A program made the position numbers and the translations under genes. 34,724 nt of DNA from Mesostigma viride (Eukaryota; Streptophyta; Mesostigmatophyceae; Mesostigmatales; Mesostigmataceae). The first letter of the stretch is position 1, and each line of letters begins with the position of its first letter. Shown in pieces: positions 1-6,917 of this stretch. The notes beneath the pieces are model-generated. The model saw nothing but the letters and a program-made list of their open reading frames with translations. It was not told where the DNA came from and did no database searches. Location of the stretch: positions 1 through 34,724 of the forward strand of contig RPFO01001684.1 in NCBI GenBank assembly GCA_009746045.1, written 5' to 3'.

Positions 1-311
1 GGCATGAATTTTCCTAGCACGGGGTCTTATTACTTCCACGTGTTCATTAAATGCGTATCGTACATCACGAGCAACGACAAACAAAACGCGATAAAGAGTC
101 CCAACGTGCTGTTCATCCCCGACTCGTCCACCGTGAGCGACCAGTACGTCCACGGGGGGGTCACGGTGGCCCTGATCCACAAGCCCGAGCTGGTGACCGA
201 GTTCGGGCGCGCCACTCACGTCGATTCCGCCTGCGCGCTGTACATGCCGCTCACCTCCTCCTGGGCCCCCCCCGTCGCGCAACCTTGTGGGGGTTGTACG
301 ATATCTTATAG
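1..311 (+). CDS. C-terminal part of a C1q/TNF-like jelly-roll protein (partial)
   Basis: The frame is open at the left edge, so the first ATG at position 4 is probably internal and this is the tail of a longer protein. The start, with a pattern like FPSTGSYYFHVFI, followed by a stretch VHGGVTVALIHKPELV, resembles the beta-strand pattern of C1q or TNF-like trimeric heads (aP.sG.Y.F ... GG..L.L). Such heads often cap virion fibres, so an attachment role is inferred. The frame meets a run of eight C at 266-273. As written it continues to 450, overlapping the primase on the other strand. One extra C would end it at a TAG at 309-311, a tidier convergent end, and I give that end here. The family call is weak. 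Confidence 0.4.
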
Positions 312-1741
312 GCAAGGTTTGCGGCCGACACCCTTGTGGGGTTCGTTTTACTCGCAGGGGCCGCCACCGCAGGGGAGGGAAACAAGACCGCGTATGCCGC
401 CGCCGGGATTTGGCGAGGTTCCGATGCGTACCCCTTGCACTCCGAGTTGAAGCACCGCTGCACCAGCCCGTGGATGGAGACGGAGTACCACACGTTGTTG
501 CTCTTGTGCGCGTCCTCGATCTTGTGGCAGAACCGGTGCTTGGACCACGCCGAGTAGACCGCGTGCACGCCCTCCCCCTGCTTGAACACGTGCGTGACAC
601 CCGCCGCCCCCTCCATGGTCCGCACCACCGTCTCGACGGCCTTGTGCTCGGGAGAGTCGAGGTTCAGCGCCTCGTCCCTGTGGATACCCAGCGTGCTGGC
701 CACCCGCTGCTCCTGGGGGGTCTTGGCCTTGTGCTTCCTGCGGCGCCCCTGCAGCTCCTCGCGGCACATGGATGTCGCCTCGTCGAACCACGGCGGGGTG
801 GTGATGGGGGTGGGGGTCACGCCCGGCCGCCCGTCCAGGATGCGCACGGAGGTCTGCCAGAGGAGCGGGAGGATGTGTTCGCGCACGTCCTCGGGCGAGA
901 AGACGGTGTCCACCACCCCCTCCTTGCTGATGACACCCCACGGGGCGTACGACCGCTTCTCAGAGATCCTGCCGTAGTGGCAGCGGTCGTCTCCGCAGCT
1001 GTTGCGCGCCTTCCTCCGCTCCTTGCACACGTCACAGTGGCACCAATCCTCTCCCGGCGCCTTTCCCTTGCAATCCCCCATCGTTTTCTGGATGTTCCTG
1101 TACGCCTTGCAGCAGCCGGCGCAACGCTCGCATTTCCAGCTGAACAGGATACGGATGCCGTTGTCCATCAGCACGCTGGGGTCCACCACGGCCGTCCAGT
1201 CGTTCTCCGCCGGCCTGTCGCCGAAATTCTGGTGCAGTTTGTCCACCACAAACGCCCGAAGTTTTAAGGCTGTCCTCTCATCCACTGGGAGGAGGGGGTA
1301 GTGGATGTGAAACCCTGTCTTGATCTTCCCCTTCTTCTCCTTGGTGGGGGCCCTGCACACAATCACATAGCTGTCCGTTTCCGCCGGCACGCATTCCCTT
1401 AACACTTCTTGGATGGTGGGTATCCACTGCTGGATGATGGTGTCCCCCAAATCCTGATCATCCTCACAATCCAGGTCCATGAAAAAGGGGAACACGGCCG
1501 TTTTCTGCTCCACCAGGAAGTTCTGGGTGTCATTCAGAGCATCCTTGGCCACTTCCTTGTAAAAGCTGGCCAGGTCCTCAAAATCCACACAGGCCTTGCC
1601 ACCTTTGTATCCATCCAGAAGCAGGTGGGTGTATTCGGCGGATTTGTCGACAAAGCAATCACGATTCACTAGCCATCTAACAGCCTCAGAATAAGGTGGG
1701 GGCTGCCATCTCTCTGCTCCATCCTGGTCCAATTTGTCCAT
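251..1741 (-). CDS. Archaeo-eukaryotic primase (AEP/PrimPol-like) with zinc-ribbon
   Basis: This is a DNA primase, and possibly a primase-polymerase, of the AEP superfamily that would start viral DNA synthesis. From the ATG at 1741 (496 aa) the three catalytic motifs appear in order: FPFFMDLDCED near residue 88 (metal-binding D-x-D), TGFHIHYP near 145 (nucleotide-binding histidine), and VDPSVLMDNGIRILFSWK near 187-200. A Cys/His-rich insert follows (CERCAGCC, CHCDVCKERR, CGDDRCHYG). A C-terminal Herpes UL52/D5-type zinc ribbon (CHKIEDAHKSNN ... RCFNSECKGY) closes the protein. The open frame extends upstream to a TTG at 1834, which would overlap the start of the divergent gene at 1814. I prefer the ATG at 1741 because it leaves about 70 bp for a divergent promoter. 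Unusually for an NCLDV, the primase is not fused to the D5 helicase, which lies about 21 kb away. Confidence 0.85.
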   Translation of the reverse strand: MDKLDQDGAERWQPPPYSEAVRWLVNRDCFVDKSAEYTHLLLDGYKGGKACVDFEDLASFYKEVAKDALNDTQNFLVEQKTAVFPFFMDLDCEDDQDLGDTIIQQWIPTIQEVLRECVPAETDSYVIVCRAPTKEKKGKIKTGFHIHYPLLPVDERTALKLRAFVVDKLHQNFGDRPAENDWTAVVDPSVLMDNGIRILFSWKCERCAGCCKAYRNIQKTMGDCKGKAPGEDWCHCDVCKERRKARNSCGDDRCHYGRISEKRSYAPWGVISKEGVVDTVFSPEDVREHILPLLWQTSVRILDGRPGVTPTPITTPPWFDEATSMCREELQGRRRKHKAKTPQEQRVASTLGIHRDEALNLDSPEHKAVETVVRTMEGAAGVTHVFKQGEGVHAVYSAWSKHRFCHKIEDAHKSNNVWYSVSIHGLVQRCFNSECKGYASEPRQIPAAAYAVLFPSPAVAAPASKTNPTRVSAANLAYKISYNPHKVARRGGPRRR

Positions 1742-1813
1742 CCTGTCCCCTGCTGTCCAGATTTTTTGCGCGGCTAAACGGCAGAAATCGTCGGCGCTTA
1801 AAGGAATGGCATC

Positions 1814-2356
1814 ATGAAGATTTATACCAAGCAAGGAGACCAGGGCTACACAAAAAGGCTGGGAAGTTCGGACAGCCTGCGGAAATCGGATGAATTATTT
1901 GAGGCAGTGGGTGCTTTGGATGAGCTCAATGCCTTTATGGGTTTGGCCATTCAACACTCGCTGCCGGCTGATAACTGCTTTCTACACTACCTCCAAGGTG
2001 TTCTTCTGGCAGCTGGCACGTCCGTCGCGGCCAAGAACTCGAATTCTTGCCGCGACGAAAAGTATAAGTTTTCTGAGGGCCCTGAGGCGGTACAGCGGCT
2101 GGAAAACACAATTGACCAGTTGGACGAAAAGTTACCAAAACTTTGCAATTTCATTCTACCCGGCGGGAACGGACTGGCAACTTCTCACCTCCACGTTTGC
2201 AGGGTGGTGTGCAGAAGAGCTGAGAGGGCGTGTGCGCGGCTGGAATGGGTGGATCCCAACATCCTGCAATTTTTAAACAGGATGTCAGACTTCTTTTTTG
2301 TGCTGGCAAGAGCTAAGGAGGAGTTTCCGGCCGCCATTTACCGCAAACATTCGTAA
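1814..2356 (+). CDS. ATP:cob(I)alamin adenosyltransferase, PduO/MMAB type
   Basis: This enzyme transfers the adenosyl group of ATP to cob(I)alamin, making adenosylcobalamin (coenzyme B12). The 180 aa protein is full length for the PduO/MMAB family. It has the N-terminal ATP-binding signature (KIYTKQGDQGYTKRLG ... EAVGALDELNAFMG), the FILPGG strand-turn near residue 116, the CRRAER helix near 136 with the key arginines, and the C-terminal LNRMSDFFFVLARAKEE helix. No motif is missing, so it is probably active. Base composition is close to 50% GC, clearly lower than the viral neighbours, which suggests later acquisition from a bacterial or host gene. It is followed 25 bp downstream by the SLATT gene on the same strand. 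In a host using methylmalonyl-CoA mutase or a B12-dependent ribonucleotide reductase it could raise cofactor supply. That role is inference. Confidence 0.93.
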   Translation: MKIYTKQGDQGYTKRLGSSDSLRKSDELFEAVGALDELNAFMGLAIQHSLPADNCFLHYLQGVLLAAGTSVAAKNSNSCRDEKYKFSEGPEAVQRLENTIDQLDEKLPKLCNFILPGGNGLATSHLHVCRVVCRRAERACARLEWVDPNILQFLNRMSDFFFVLARAKEEFPAAIYRKHS

Positions 2357-2381
2357 TTATTATCTGAAAAAGAAGTATGAA

Positions 2382-3155
2382 ATGGCTTCTCAAGATGCTT
2401 GCAACGTTGACATCCAACAATGCGGGGAGGATCCGGCGAGATTCGATTTTAACCGGCGCACAACGAACCTGGAAAACGCCCACGATGTGAATATCTACAA
2501 GTACATCATCCGTGATGACAGCAGCCCCTCTTCTAGCGAGTCCGCATCCAACGGGCAGGGGAAGTCGATGTGGACAAGGGATCTGGAGGAGCTGGCGTAC
2601 AGCTGGGGGCAGAAGGCGGTCGGGTTCCGCCAGATGCACAACATGGCGGCAGACATGAACACGTTCTGGTTTCACGCCCTCGGGATCCCCGCCGTGATCC
2701 TGTCCGCGGTGGCTGGCACGACAGCGTTTACCACATCCGAGTGCCCTGCCCACGCCAACATCAGCCCGAAGGCCGTCGCCATAGGAGCCATAAGCATCGC
2801 CGTGTCGGCATTGACCAGCTTGCAGAATTTCATGCAGTTTTCCAGGAAAGCGGAACAGCACAAGCAGGCCGGTCACCGATACGGAGCGTTCTATCGCGAG
2901 ATCGACGCGGAGTTGAGCAAACAGCGCAAGTACCGGAATAACCCCTTCGAGTTCATACAGCTTTGCAGGCTGACCCTCGACAACATGGTGTCCCAGGGAC
3001 CTTCTATCCCTAGTCGAATATCAAAGGTGTACAAAACCAAGTTCAAAAAAAACCCGCACAAGGGAGAGACGTTCGTGGAAATGAGTCCCGTAGAGGAAAA
3101 TTCCGAGATGCACTCCCACATGCAGGGGGGGCGCCGCGATGGGAACGATAGCTAA
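2382..3155 (+). CDS. SLATT-domain two-transmembrane protein
   Basis: This 257 aa protein has the SLATT layout: a helical segment (residues about 60-100, WTRDLEELAYSWGQKAVGF), two adjacent membrane helices (FWFHALGIPAVILSAVAGTTAF and AVAIGAISIAVSALTSLQNF), then a long amphipathic helix (FSRKAEQHKQAGHRYGAFYREI) and a basic tail. In bacteria SLATT proteins are predicted membrane effectors in nucleotide-second-messenger conflict systems. Here it stands without a nucleotidyltransferase or SLOG partner. I chose the ATG at 2382 because it begins after the stop of the upstream gene and follows an AT-rich leader; the longer frame from 2298 would overlap that gene. The protein could act on host membranes or in superinfection exclusion, which is inference. 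The sequence is moderately lower in GC than the downstream genes. Confidence 0.75.
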   Translation: MASQDACNVDIQQCGEDPARFDFNRRTTNLENAHDVNIYKYIIRDDSSPSSSESASNGQGKSMWTRDLEELAYSWGQKAVGFRQMHNMAADMNTFWFHALGIPAVILSAVAGTTAFTTSECPAHANISPKAVAIGAISIAVSALTSLQNFMQFSRKAEQHKQAGHRYGAFYREIDAELSKQRKYRNNPFEFIQLCRLTLDNMVSQGPSIPSRISKVYKTKFKKNPHKGETFVEMSPVEENSEMHSHMQGGRRDGNDS

Positions 3156-3178
3156 ATTATCTGGGTATTAGTTACAAA

Positions 3179-3367
3179 ATGTCCGCCCGTCCTTTGAAGT
3201 CCCTGGCCACATACGCCCTCGTCACGTACGCGTTGCTTCTTTTGCGCCCCCGTTGCATGTTCCGGGAGGACGGCAGACCTATGCAGTTCGGGGTCGGCCG
3301 CGACCAGACCCTCCTGCCTTTTTGGCTGATCGCGCTCCTCGCCGCGATATACGCCCCGGGCTACTAG
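3179..3367 (+). CDS. Small membrane protein, 62 aa
   Basis: The 62-residue product has two hydrophobic segments, residues about 7-23 (KSLATYALVTYALLLL) and 44-60 (LLPFWLIALLAAIYA), separated by a polar loop with FREDGRPMQFGVGRDQT. The loop and second helix resemble short membrane proteins I recall from algal giant viruses with a pattern like QFG.G..kT..P.WL, but this is from memory and unverified. It starts after an AT-rich leader, 23 bp after the SLATT gene and on the same strand. A role as a virion inner-membrane component is plausible but not shown. Confidence 0.6.
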   Translation: MSARPLKSLATYALVTYALLLLRPRCMFREDGRPMQFGVGRDQTLLPFWLIALLAAIYAPGY

Positions 3368-3424
3368 CTCGTTCTCCCGGTCACTAAAAAAATGTTGGGG
3401 TAACACGAGACACGGCGCGAGGAG

Positions 3425-3655
3425 ATGAAGACCGCACGGCACCACGAGGGGGAGCACGCGGGCGGGGAGGATCTCGAAGAGGAGCCCGAGCGCTCGTGGC
3501 TGGACGACATGCCCGACCGATTCCACAGCGCGTACAGGGACGAGCTGTTGAACCTGTACCTGTCGATGGTGGAGCAGTGCAAGGCCTGCGGATACCCCCT
3601 CTTGCGCCGAGTGACTTTCCACGCGTTCTGCGAATTCGCGGAGGCGAACAGCTGA
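3425..3655 (+). CDS. Small hypothetical protein, 76 aa
   Basis: The product is acidic at its N terminus (EGEHAGGEDLEEEPERSW) and has a C-terminal region with two cysteines (EQCKACGYPLLRRVTFHAFC) that could form part of a small zinc or disulfide site. It lies in a run of same-strand genes with short gaps on both sides. The leader contains an A-rich stretch (actaaaaaaatg) about 40 bp before the ATG. I do not recognise a family. Competing frames on the other strand look like GC-rich shadows. Confidence 0.5.
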   Translation: MKTARHHEGEHAGGEDLEEEPERSWLDDMPDRFHSAYRDELLNLYLSMVEQCKACGYPLLRRVTFHAFCEFAEANS

Positions 3656-3693
3656 TAAATTAAATATGAGCAGAGACGTATAGGACCACCCAC

Positions 3694-4233
3694 ATGACGC
3701 GCTGCGGTGCCACCACGGCGCAGGGAGTGAAATGCAAGAGACGCGCAACGGCCGGGTCGGAACGCTGTTCCGTGCACCGGAAGCCGACGATGGGAACGGC
3801 TCCAGGACCGGAGCCACTGCCACGAAGAGAAGGAGGGGCCCCCCCGCGCCTCCAAGACGCCGTGGACGTGTTCACGCAGTTCCTGGAGAGCATCAAGGAG
3901 TACGACACGGTGCACCCGCAAGCCAGAGCGCCCGCCCCCCTTCCCCGCCACCACCACCCCCTCCCGCGGCGTCCCCCCCCGACGATGACGATGCACCCCG
4001 CGGTCGTCGACCTGTCGGGCGACGACTCGGTGGTGTACGCCAAGCTGTCCGAGGATCCCGTGACCGACGGCGAGATGCGGAAGTTGGCGGCGGCACGGGC
4101 CCTCACGATGGGCCCGCGACACGCGATGCAGAGTTACGTCAGCCCCCCGGTGGTCGACCCCCTTGGCCTGACGAACTGCGTGACGTTTTTCATGCCCCGG
4201 AAAGCGGGCAACGGCAGGCGGCGGCGCCGCTAG
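3694..4233 (+). CDS. DUF5763-like zinc-motif protein with SUMO-interaction-like motif
   Basis: The first 27 residues carry a compact Cys/His pattern, C-x8-G-V-K-C ... C-x2-H (RCGATTAQGVKCKRRAT ... ERCSVH), which matches the small DUF5763-type zinc motif of giant viruses and is repeated in the genes at 10095-10480 and 22081-22308. A proline- and histidine-rich linker follows. Then comes AVVDLSGDDSVV near residues 105-116, which fits a SUMO-interaction motif (hydrophobic core next to acidic residues). A short C-terminal domain ends in a basic tail (GNGRRRRR). A nuclear or chromatin-associated adaptor is a reasonable inference. The last codon lies 5 bp before the end of the convergent nuclease gene. 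Confidence 0.6.
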   Translation: MTRCGATTAQGVKCKRRATAGSERCSVHRKPTMGTAPGPEPLPRREGGAPPRLQDAVDVFTQFLESIKEYDTVHPQARAPAPLPRHHHPLPRRPPPTMTMHPAVVDLSGDDSVVYAKLSEDPVTDGEMRKLAAARALTMGPRHAMQSYVSPPVVDPLGLTNCVTFFMPRKAGNGRRRRR

Positions 4234-4238
4234 AATCG

Positions 4239-4709
4239 CTACAGGTCCTGAGGGGGCAGGGCGCACGCAGGGCTCGCGTGCCTGTCCAGGTACTCCGGGG
4301 GGAAGGTGAGCGAGGGCGGGGGGAACCCCTCGTCCTCGCACTCCCACCTGGTCTCTAGGTTGTATCCGAGCTTCAGTATCTGCCACTCCTTCCACTTGGT
4401 GCGCATGTACACCTCGATGTTGGCCTTACCCTTGTCGCGGTGGAGGTCAAAGAGGGGGAACCGGTCCGGGTTCGCGTGCCAGTAGTCGCCGTGGTACTCG
4501 AACACGGTGGGAGGATGGGTGTCGGCACTGAACCCGTCCACGAACAGCTTGTACCCCGTCTGGGTGCGCAGGACGACCTCGCCACCGTTGCGCGCGTGCT
4601 GGATCTTGATGGAGCGGTGCCTCTCGATGTCCTGCAGCCACCGGATGGACTTGGGGAGAAACGACGCGGCTATCACTCCGGGGCGAATGAGACTCATAAC
4701 TTGTTTCAT
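4239..4709 (-). CDS. PD-(D/E)XK/VSR-like nuclease
   Basis: The central part reads as a restriction-endonuclease-like fold: GYKLFVDGFSADT followed by TVFEYHGDYWHANPDRF. This is the D ... E-x-H-G-x-x-W-H-x-N-P pattern seen in small nucleases of large DNA viruses and Polinton-like elements. The acidic D (VDGF) and E (FEYHG) would bind metal. The C terminus (KWKEWQILKLGYNLETRWECE) contributes the last helix and strand. I chose the ATG at 4709 because the sequence before it (tttattacaaaaa) looks like a promoter leader; an ATG at 4754 would add 15 residues encoded by that AT-rich stretch. It could act in recombination, genome degradation or mobility, and which one cannot be told from sequence. Confidence 0.65.
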   Translation of the reverse strand: MKQVMSLIRPGVIAASFLPKSIRWLQDIERHRSIKIQHARNGGEVVLRTQTGYKLFVDGFSADTHPPTVFEYHGDYWHANPDRFPLFDLHRDKGKANIEVYMRTKWKEWQILKLGYNLETRWECEDEGFPPPSLTFPPEYLDRHASPACALPPQDL

Positions 4710-4802
4710 TTTTTGTAATAAACACGAGACTTTTTTGCGCAACCAGGCGGCCATGCGCGTTCATCCGTGGCCTATTTTGTCTCGTAAGCAGTACCCCCGA
4801 CC

Positions 4803-5651
4803 ATGTCTTCAGTCATCCGTTACCTCGCCCCCAGAGACGGGGCAGACGACGACCCGCAGTTCGCGGGCAAGATCCGGGTGACGGAGGATGGCAGGATTTC
4901 GATTATCGATGTGCTATCATGCTTCGGGTTTCAGGCACCAAGAGACATTTGGTTCAAGCTGCAAAAAGCCAATCCCGAGGTCGTCTCTAATAGAGACACC
5001 TTCAAGTTTCCCGGTCGAGGGCAAAACGACACCCCCGTAACCGATCGTAAGGGTTTGACGCAGATCATAATGCTACTCCCCGGCAAGATAGCTGCCAAGT
5101 TCCGCGACAAGGTGGCGGTGCTACTGGAGCGCTACCTGGATGCGGACCGCTCCCTGGCAGAAGACATTTTGAGACGCGCAGATGAGCGCGACGGGGCCGT
5201 GGCGAACCTCCAAGAGCACCCTCGCGTCAAGAGTTGCGAATCCACCAAGGAGCTTAACAACGCCATTAAGCAGTACTCGGACAGGCACGAGGGGTGCGGG
5301 GTGCTGTACCCCGCCGTGCACGACATCAACAACCTGGCGGTCACCGGCAAGACCGCCAGGCAGCTCAAGGCCGCCTACTCGGCTAAGGCGCACGGGTCCT
5401 CGCGCGACCTTAACAGCAAGGTGCAGAGTGCCGCCATGTTCTTTCTGCAGTGGAGCGAGGCCGACAAGATCGCCAGGACGGGCGCCAACCCCGTGGAGGT
5501 GGCAAAGAGGTCCCGGGCTTTGTTTGAGCCCGTGTTCAGGGCGGACGGATTGCACGAGTCGACCGCCGACGGGGCGTGCATCAAGGAGAACGCGAAGGTC
5601 ATGCGCCTGAACCAGGAGGCGCGGAGAGAGGCCGCTAGGATTGCCGTTTAA
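4803..5651 (+). CDS. Bro-N-like DNA-binding regulator with shared C-terminal module (copy 1)
   Basis: The 282 aa protein has an N-terminal domain (residues about 18-125) with FAGKIRVTEDGRISIIDV, FKFPGRGQNDTPVTDRKGL and IIMLLPGKIAAKFRDKVAVL. This has the Bro-N outline, in which a T-x-V strand is followed by a helix with A-x-x-F-R. It is clearly paralogous to the gene at 11953-12936. After a linker with KSCESTKEL, residues about 175-282 form a module with VTGKTARQLK, a central R-D motif and a helical end. That module also ends the KilA-N protein at 10872-11888. Such proteins are usually DNA-binding transcription or replication modulators. A perfect 7-bp inverted repeat at 4983-4997 lies in the loop before FKFPG. 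Confidence 0.65.
   Translation: MSSVIRYLAPRDGADDDPQFAGKIRVTEDGRISIIDVLSCFGFQAPRDIWFKLQKANPEVVSNRDTFKFPGRGQNDTPVTDRKGLTQIIMLLPGKIAAKFRDKVAVLLERYLDADRSLAEDILRRADERDGAVANLQEHPRVKSCESTKELNNAIKQYSDRHEGCGVLYPAVHDINNLAVTGKTARQLKAAYSAKAHGSSRDLNSKVQSAAMFFLQWSEADKIARTGANPVEVAKRSRALFEPVFRADGLHESTADGACIKENAKVMRLNQEARREAARIAV
4983..4997. repeat. Perfect inverted repeat inside Bro-like gene (copy 1)
   Basis: Seven-base arms (GTCTCTA / TAGAGAC) flank one central base. The repeat sits within the coding sequence for the loop just before the FKFPGRGQ motif. The arms alone are not rare in 35 kb. The position matters because the other two modular DNA-binding genes carry perfect inverted repeats at the corresponding place. 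Confidence 0.7.
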
Positions 5652-5723
5652 TAGTGTTTGATAAACATTTTATAAAGCACCAGAATTTCCTATGCACGTT
5701 TAATAAACACAAAATTATTCGCT

Positions 5724-6233
5724 CTACTCCAGGATGTTGTCTCCGTTGATGTAGGTCCCGCGGTTGCCGCGGTGCACCACCGTGAAGGAGGCGTAGGGGA
5801 GGACGGAGTTGTCGGGCTGCGTGTCTCCCAGGAGGGTGAGGGCGTACCGCTCGTAGTCCGGGAGCGTGGAGTACACGCTGCGGACTTTCCCGAGCCGGTT
5901 CACGATCTCGTCGTTCAGCTGCCCGAGCAGCTTCCACACGGTCGACATGGACCCCTCGTGGACGGCGCGGCGCTCCAGGTAGCTGGCGTCGCTGCGTGCC
6001 TCGTACACGGAGCGGGCGGTTTGCAGTACCTCGTCCTCGGGCACGTCCACGCCCCACGAGGCGCGAGCGGTGTCCGCGATGTTGCGGATGTTGCCGGGTT
6101 GGAACAGCTCGGAGAAGAGCGGGAACATCTGGGCGGCGAGCGCGTCGTCCCCGGGCCTGGCGAAGGCCCGGGACGTCCCGCCCGCTATCGACACGTATTG
6201 GCCGGGGTTTGGTACGTTCTCAACGGGATACAT
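5724..6233 (-). CDS. Hypothetical protein, 169 aa
   Basis: I do not recognise this protein. It is soluble and mixed alpha/beta in appearance, without cysteine clusters, membrane helices or low-complexity regions. It has a helical centre (EDEVLQTARSVYEARS) and a C terminus rich in beta-type residues (ASFTVVHRGNRGTYINGD). It starts at an ATG whose leader (atcataccgtaatataaa) is AT-rich and shared with the divergent resolvase gene at 6271, leaving 37 bp between the two starts. The gap on the other side, 5652-5723, is AT-rich, with two taataaac-like stretches that may serve as transcript ends. A virion or late protein is possible. Confidence 0.6.
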   Translation of the reverse strand: MYPVENVPNPGQYVSIAGGTSRAFARPGDDALAAQMFPLFSELFQPGNIRNIADTARASWGVDVPEDEVLQTARSVYEARSDASYLERRAVHEGSMSTVWKLLGQLNDEIVNRLGKVRSVYSTLPDYERYALTLLGDTQPDNSVLPYASFTVVHRGNRGTYINGDNILE

Positions 6234-6270
6234 TTTATATTACGGTATGATATATTTTGGCGCCCCGAAG
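6234..6270. promoter_or_regulatory. Compact divergent promoter region
   Basis: This 37-bp gap separates two divergent starts (ATG 6233 minus, ATG 6271 plus) and contains overlapping TATA-like stretches (ttatatta, gatatatttt). The regions around it are strongly GC-rich, so the AT-rich island is distinctive. An ATG at 6247 inside the gap could give the resolvase eight more residues, but using it would place the promoter in coding sequence. Confidence 0.45.
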
Positions 6271-6864
6271 ATGACCATCATCCTGAGCTTCGACGTGGGG
6301 ATCGCCAACCTGGCGTACTGCATGGTCCAGCGGACGGAGGGCGAGGGCAACCCGTACGCCAACAACCTGCCGTTCGAGATCCTGCAGTGGGAGGTGATCG
6401 ACCTGAACGCGGCCACGCTGGAGGAGGCGTGCCGCAACCTCCCCCGCGAGCTTCACCGCCGCATGGGTGTTCTCGGGGTGGCGGACCGCGTGGTGATCGA
6501 GCGGCAGACCAAGTCCAACGTGAAGATGAAGGTGATCAGCCACGTGATCCAGTCGTTCTTCGAGACGCACATGCTCTACCAGGGGGGGCGATGAGGGTGG
6601 AGTTCTCTTCCCCCCACAAGAAGCTGGGAGTCTACACGGGCCCGGCGATCACGTGCACCCTGAAGAACAACTACCGCCGCAACAAGCGCCTGGCCATCGA
6701 CCACACGCAGAAGATCCTGGAGAAGTACCCCGTGTTCATGTCCTACTTCCACATGCTCTCCAAGAAGGACGACGCGGCCGACGCGCTCTTGCACGCGCTG
6801 GTGTGCCTGAACGAGGAGCGCCCCCCCCACCGCTGCCCCCCCGGCCCGCGAGGTGGACCTGTGA
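6271..6864 (+). CDS. RuvC-like Holliday junction resolvase (frame broken at a G run)
   Basis: This is a poxvirus A22/RuvC-type resolvase with an RNase H fold, which cleaves four-way junctions in replicating viral DNA. The N part (ATG 6271 to TGA 6594) has the first catalytic aspartate in ILSFDVGIANLAY and the glutamate in VVIERQ. The C part, in the -1 frame from about 6590, has the SSPHKKLGVYTGP block, a basic NNYRRNKRLAI region, and the final acidic pair in KKDDAADALLHAL. The break coincides with seven G at 6582-6588, and stop and start overlap as ATGA at 6591-6594. The C-terminal end is unclear: without further shifts the frame runs straight into the YqaJ gene, while extra bases at the C runs 6821-6828 and 6836-6842 would end it at TGA 6864, the end given here. 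Confidence 0.8.
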
Positions 6865-6917
6865 CGCGCTTAGCGGACGGGAATAATGGGCGGTATATGG
6901 ACGAGATACATCATTCC

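Noticed and set aside
287-1267. Long plus-strand frame antisense to the primase
   Set aside because: GC-rich shadow frame with arginine/proline/valine-biased composition and no motif; the minus-strand primase carries all catalytic motifs.
3364-4395. 343-codon minus-strand frame over 3.4-4.4 kb
   Set aside because: It spans three plus-strand genes with AT-rich leaders and recognisable motifs, and its own composition is typical of antisense GC-rich sequence.
6150-6172. 9-bp GC-rich inverted repeat (CCCGGGCCT arms, 5-base loop) inside the gene at 5724-6233
   Set aside because: GC-rich coding sequence makes hairpins of this size fairly likely. There is no link to a DNA-binding gene, so it serves as a control showing that 9-bp arms alone are not exceptional.
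6582-6594. Programmed -1 ribosomal frameshift at G7 in the resolvase gene
   Set aside because: The heptamer fits a slippery pattern, but ten other genes break the same way at shorter C or G runs, so a shared sequencing cause is more economical.
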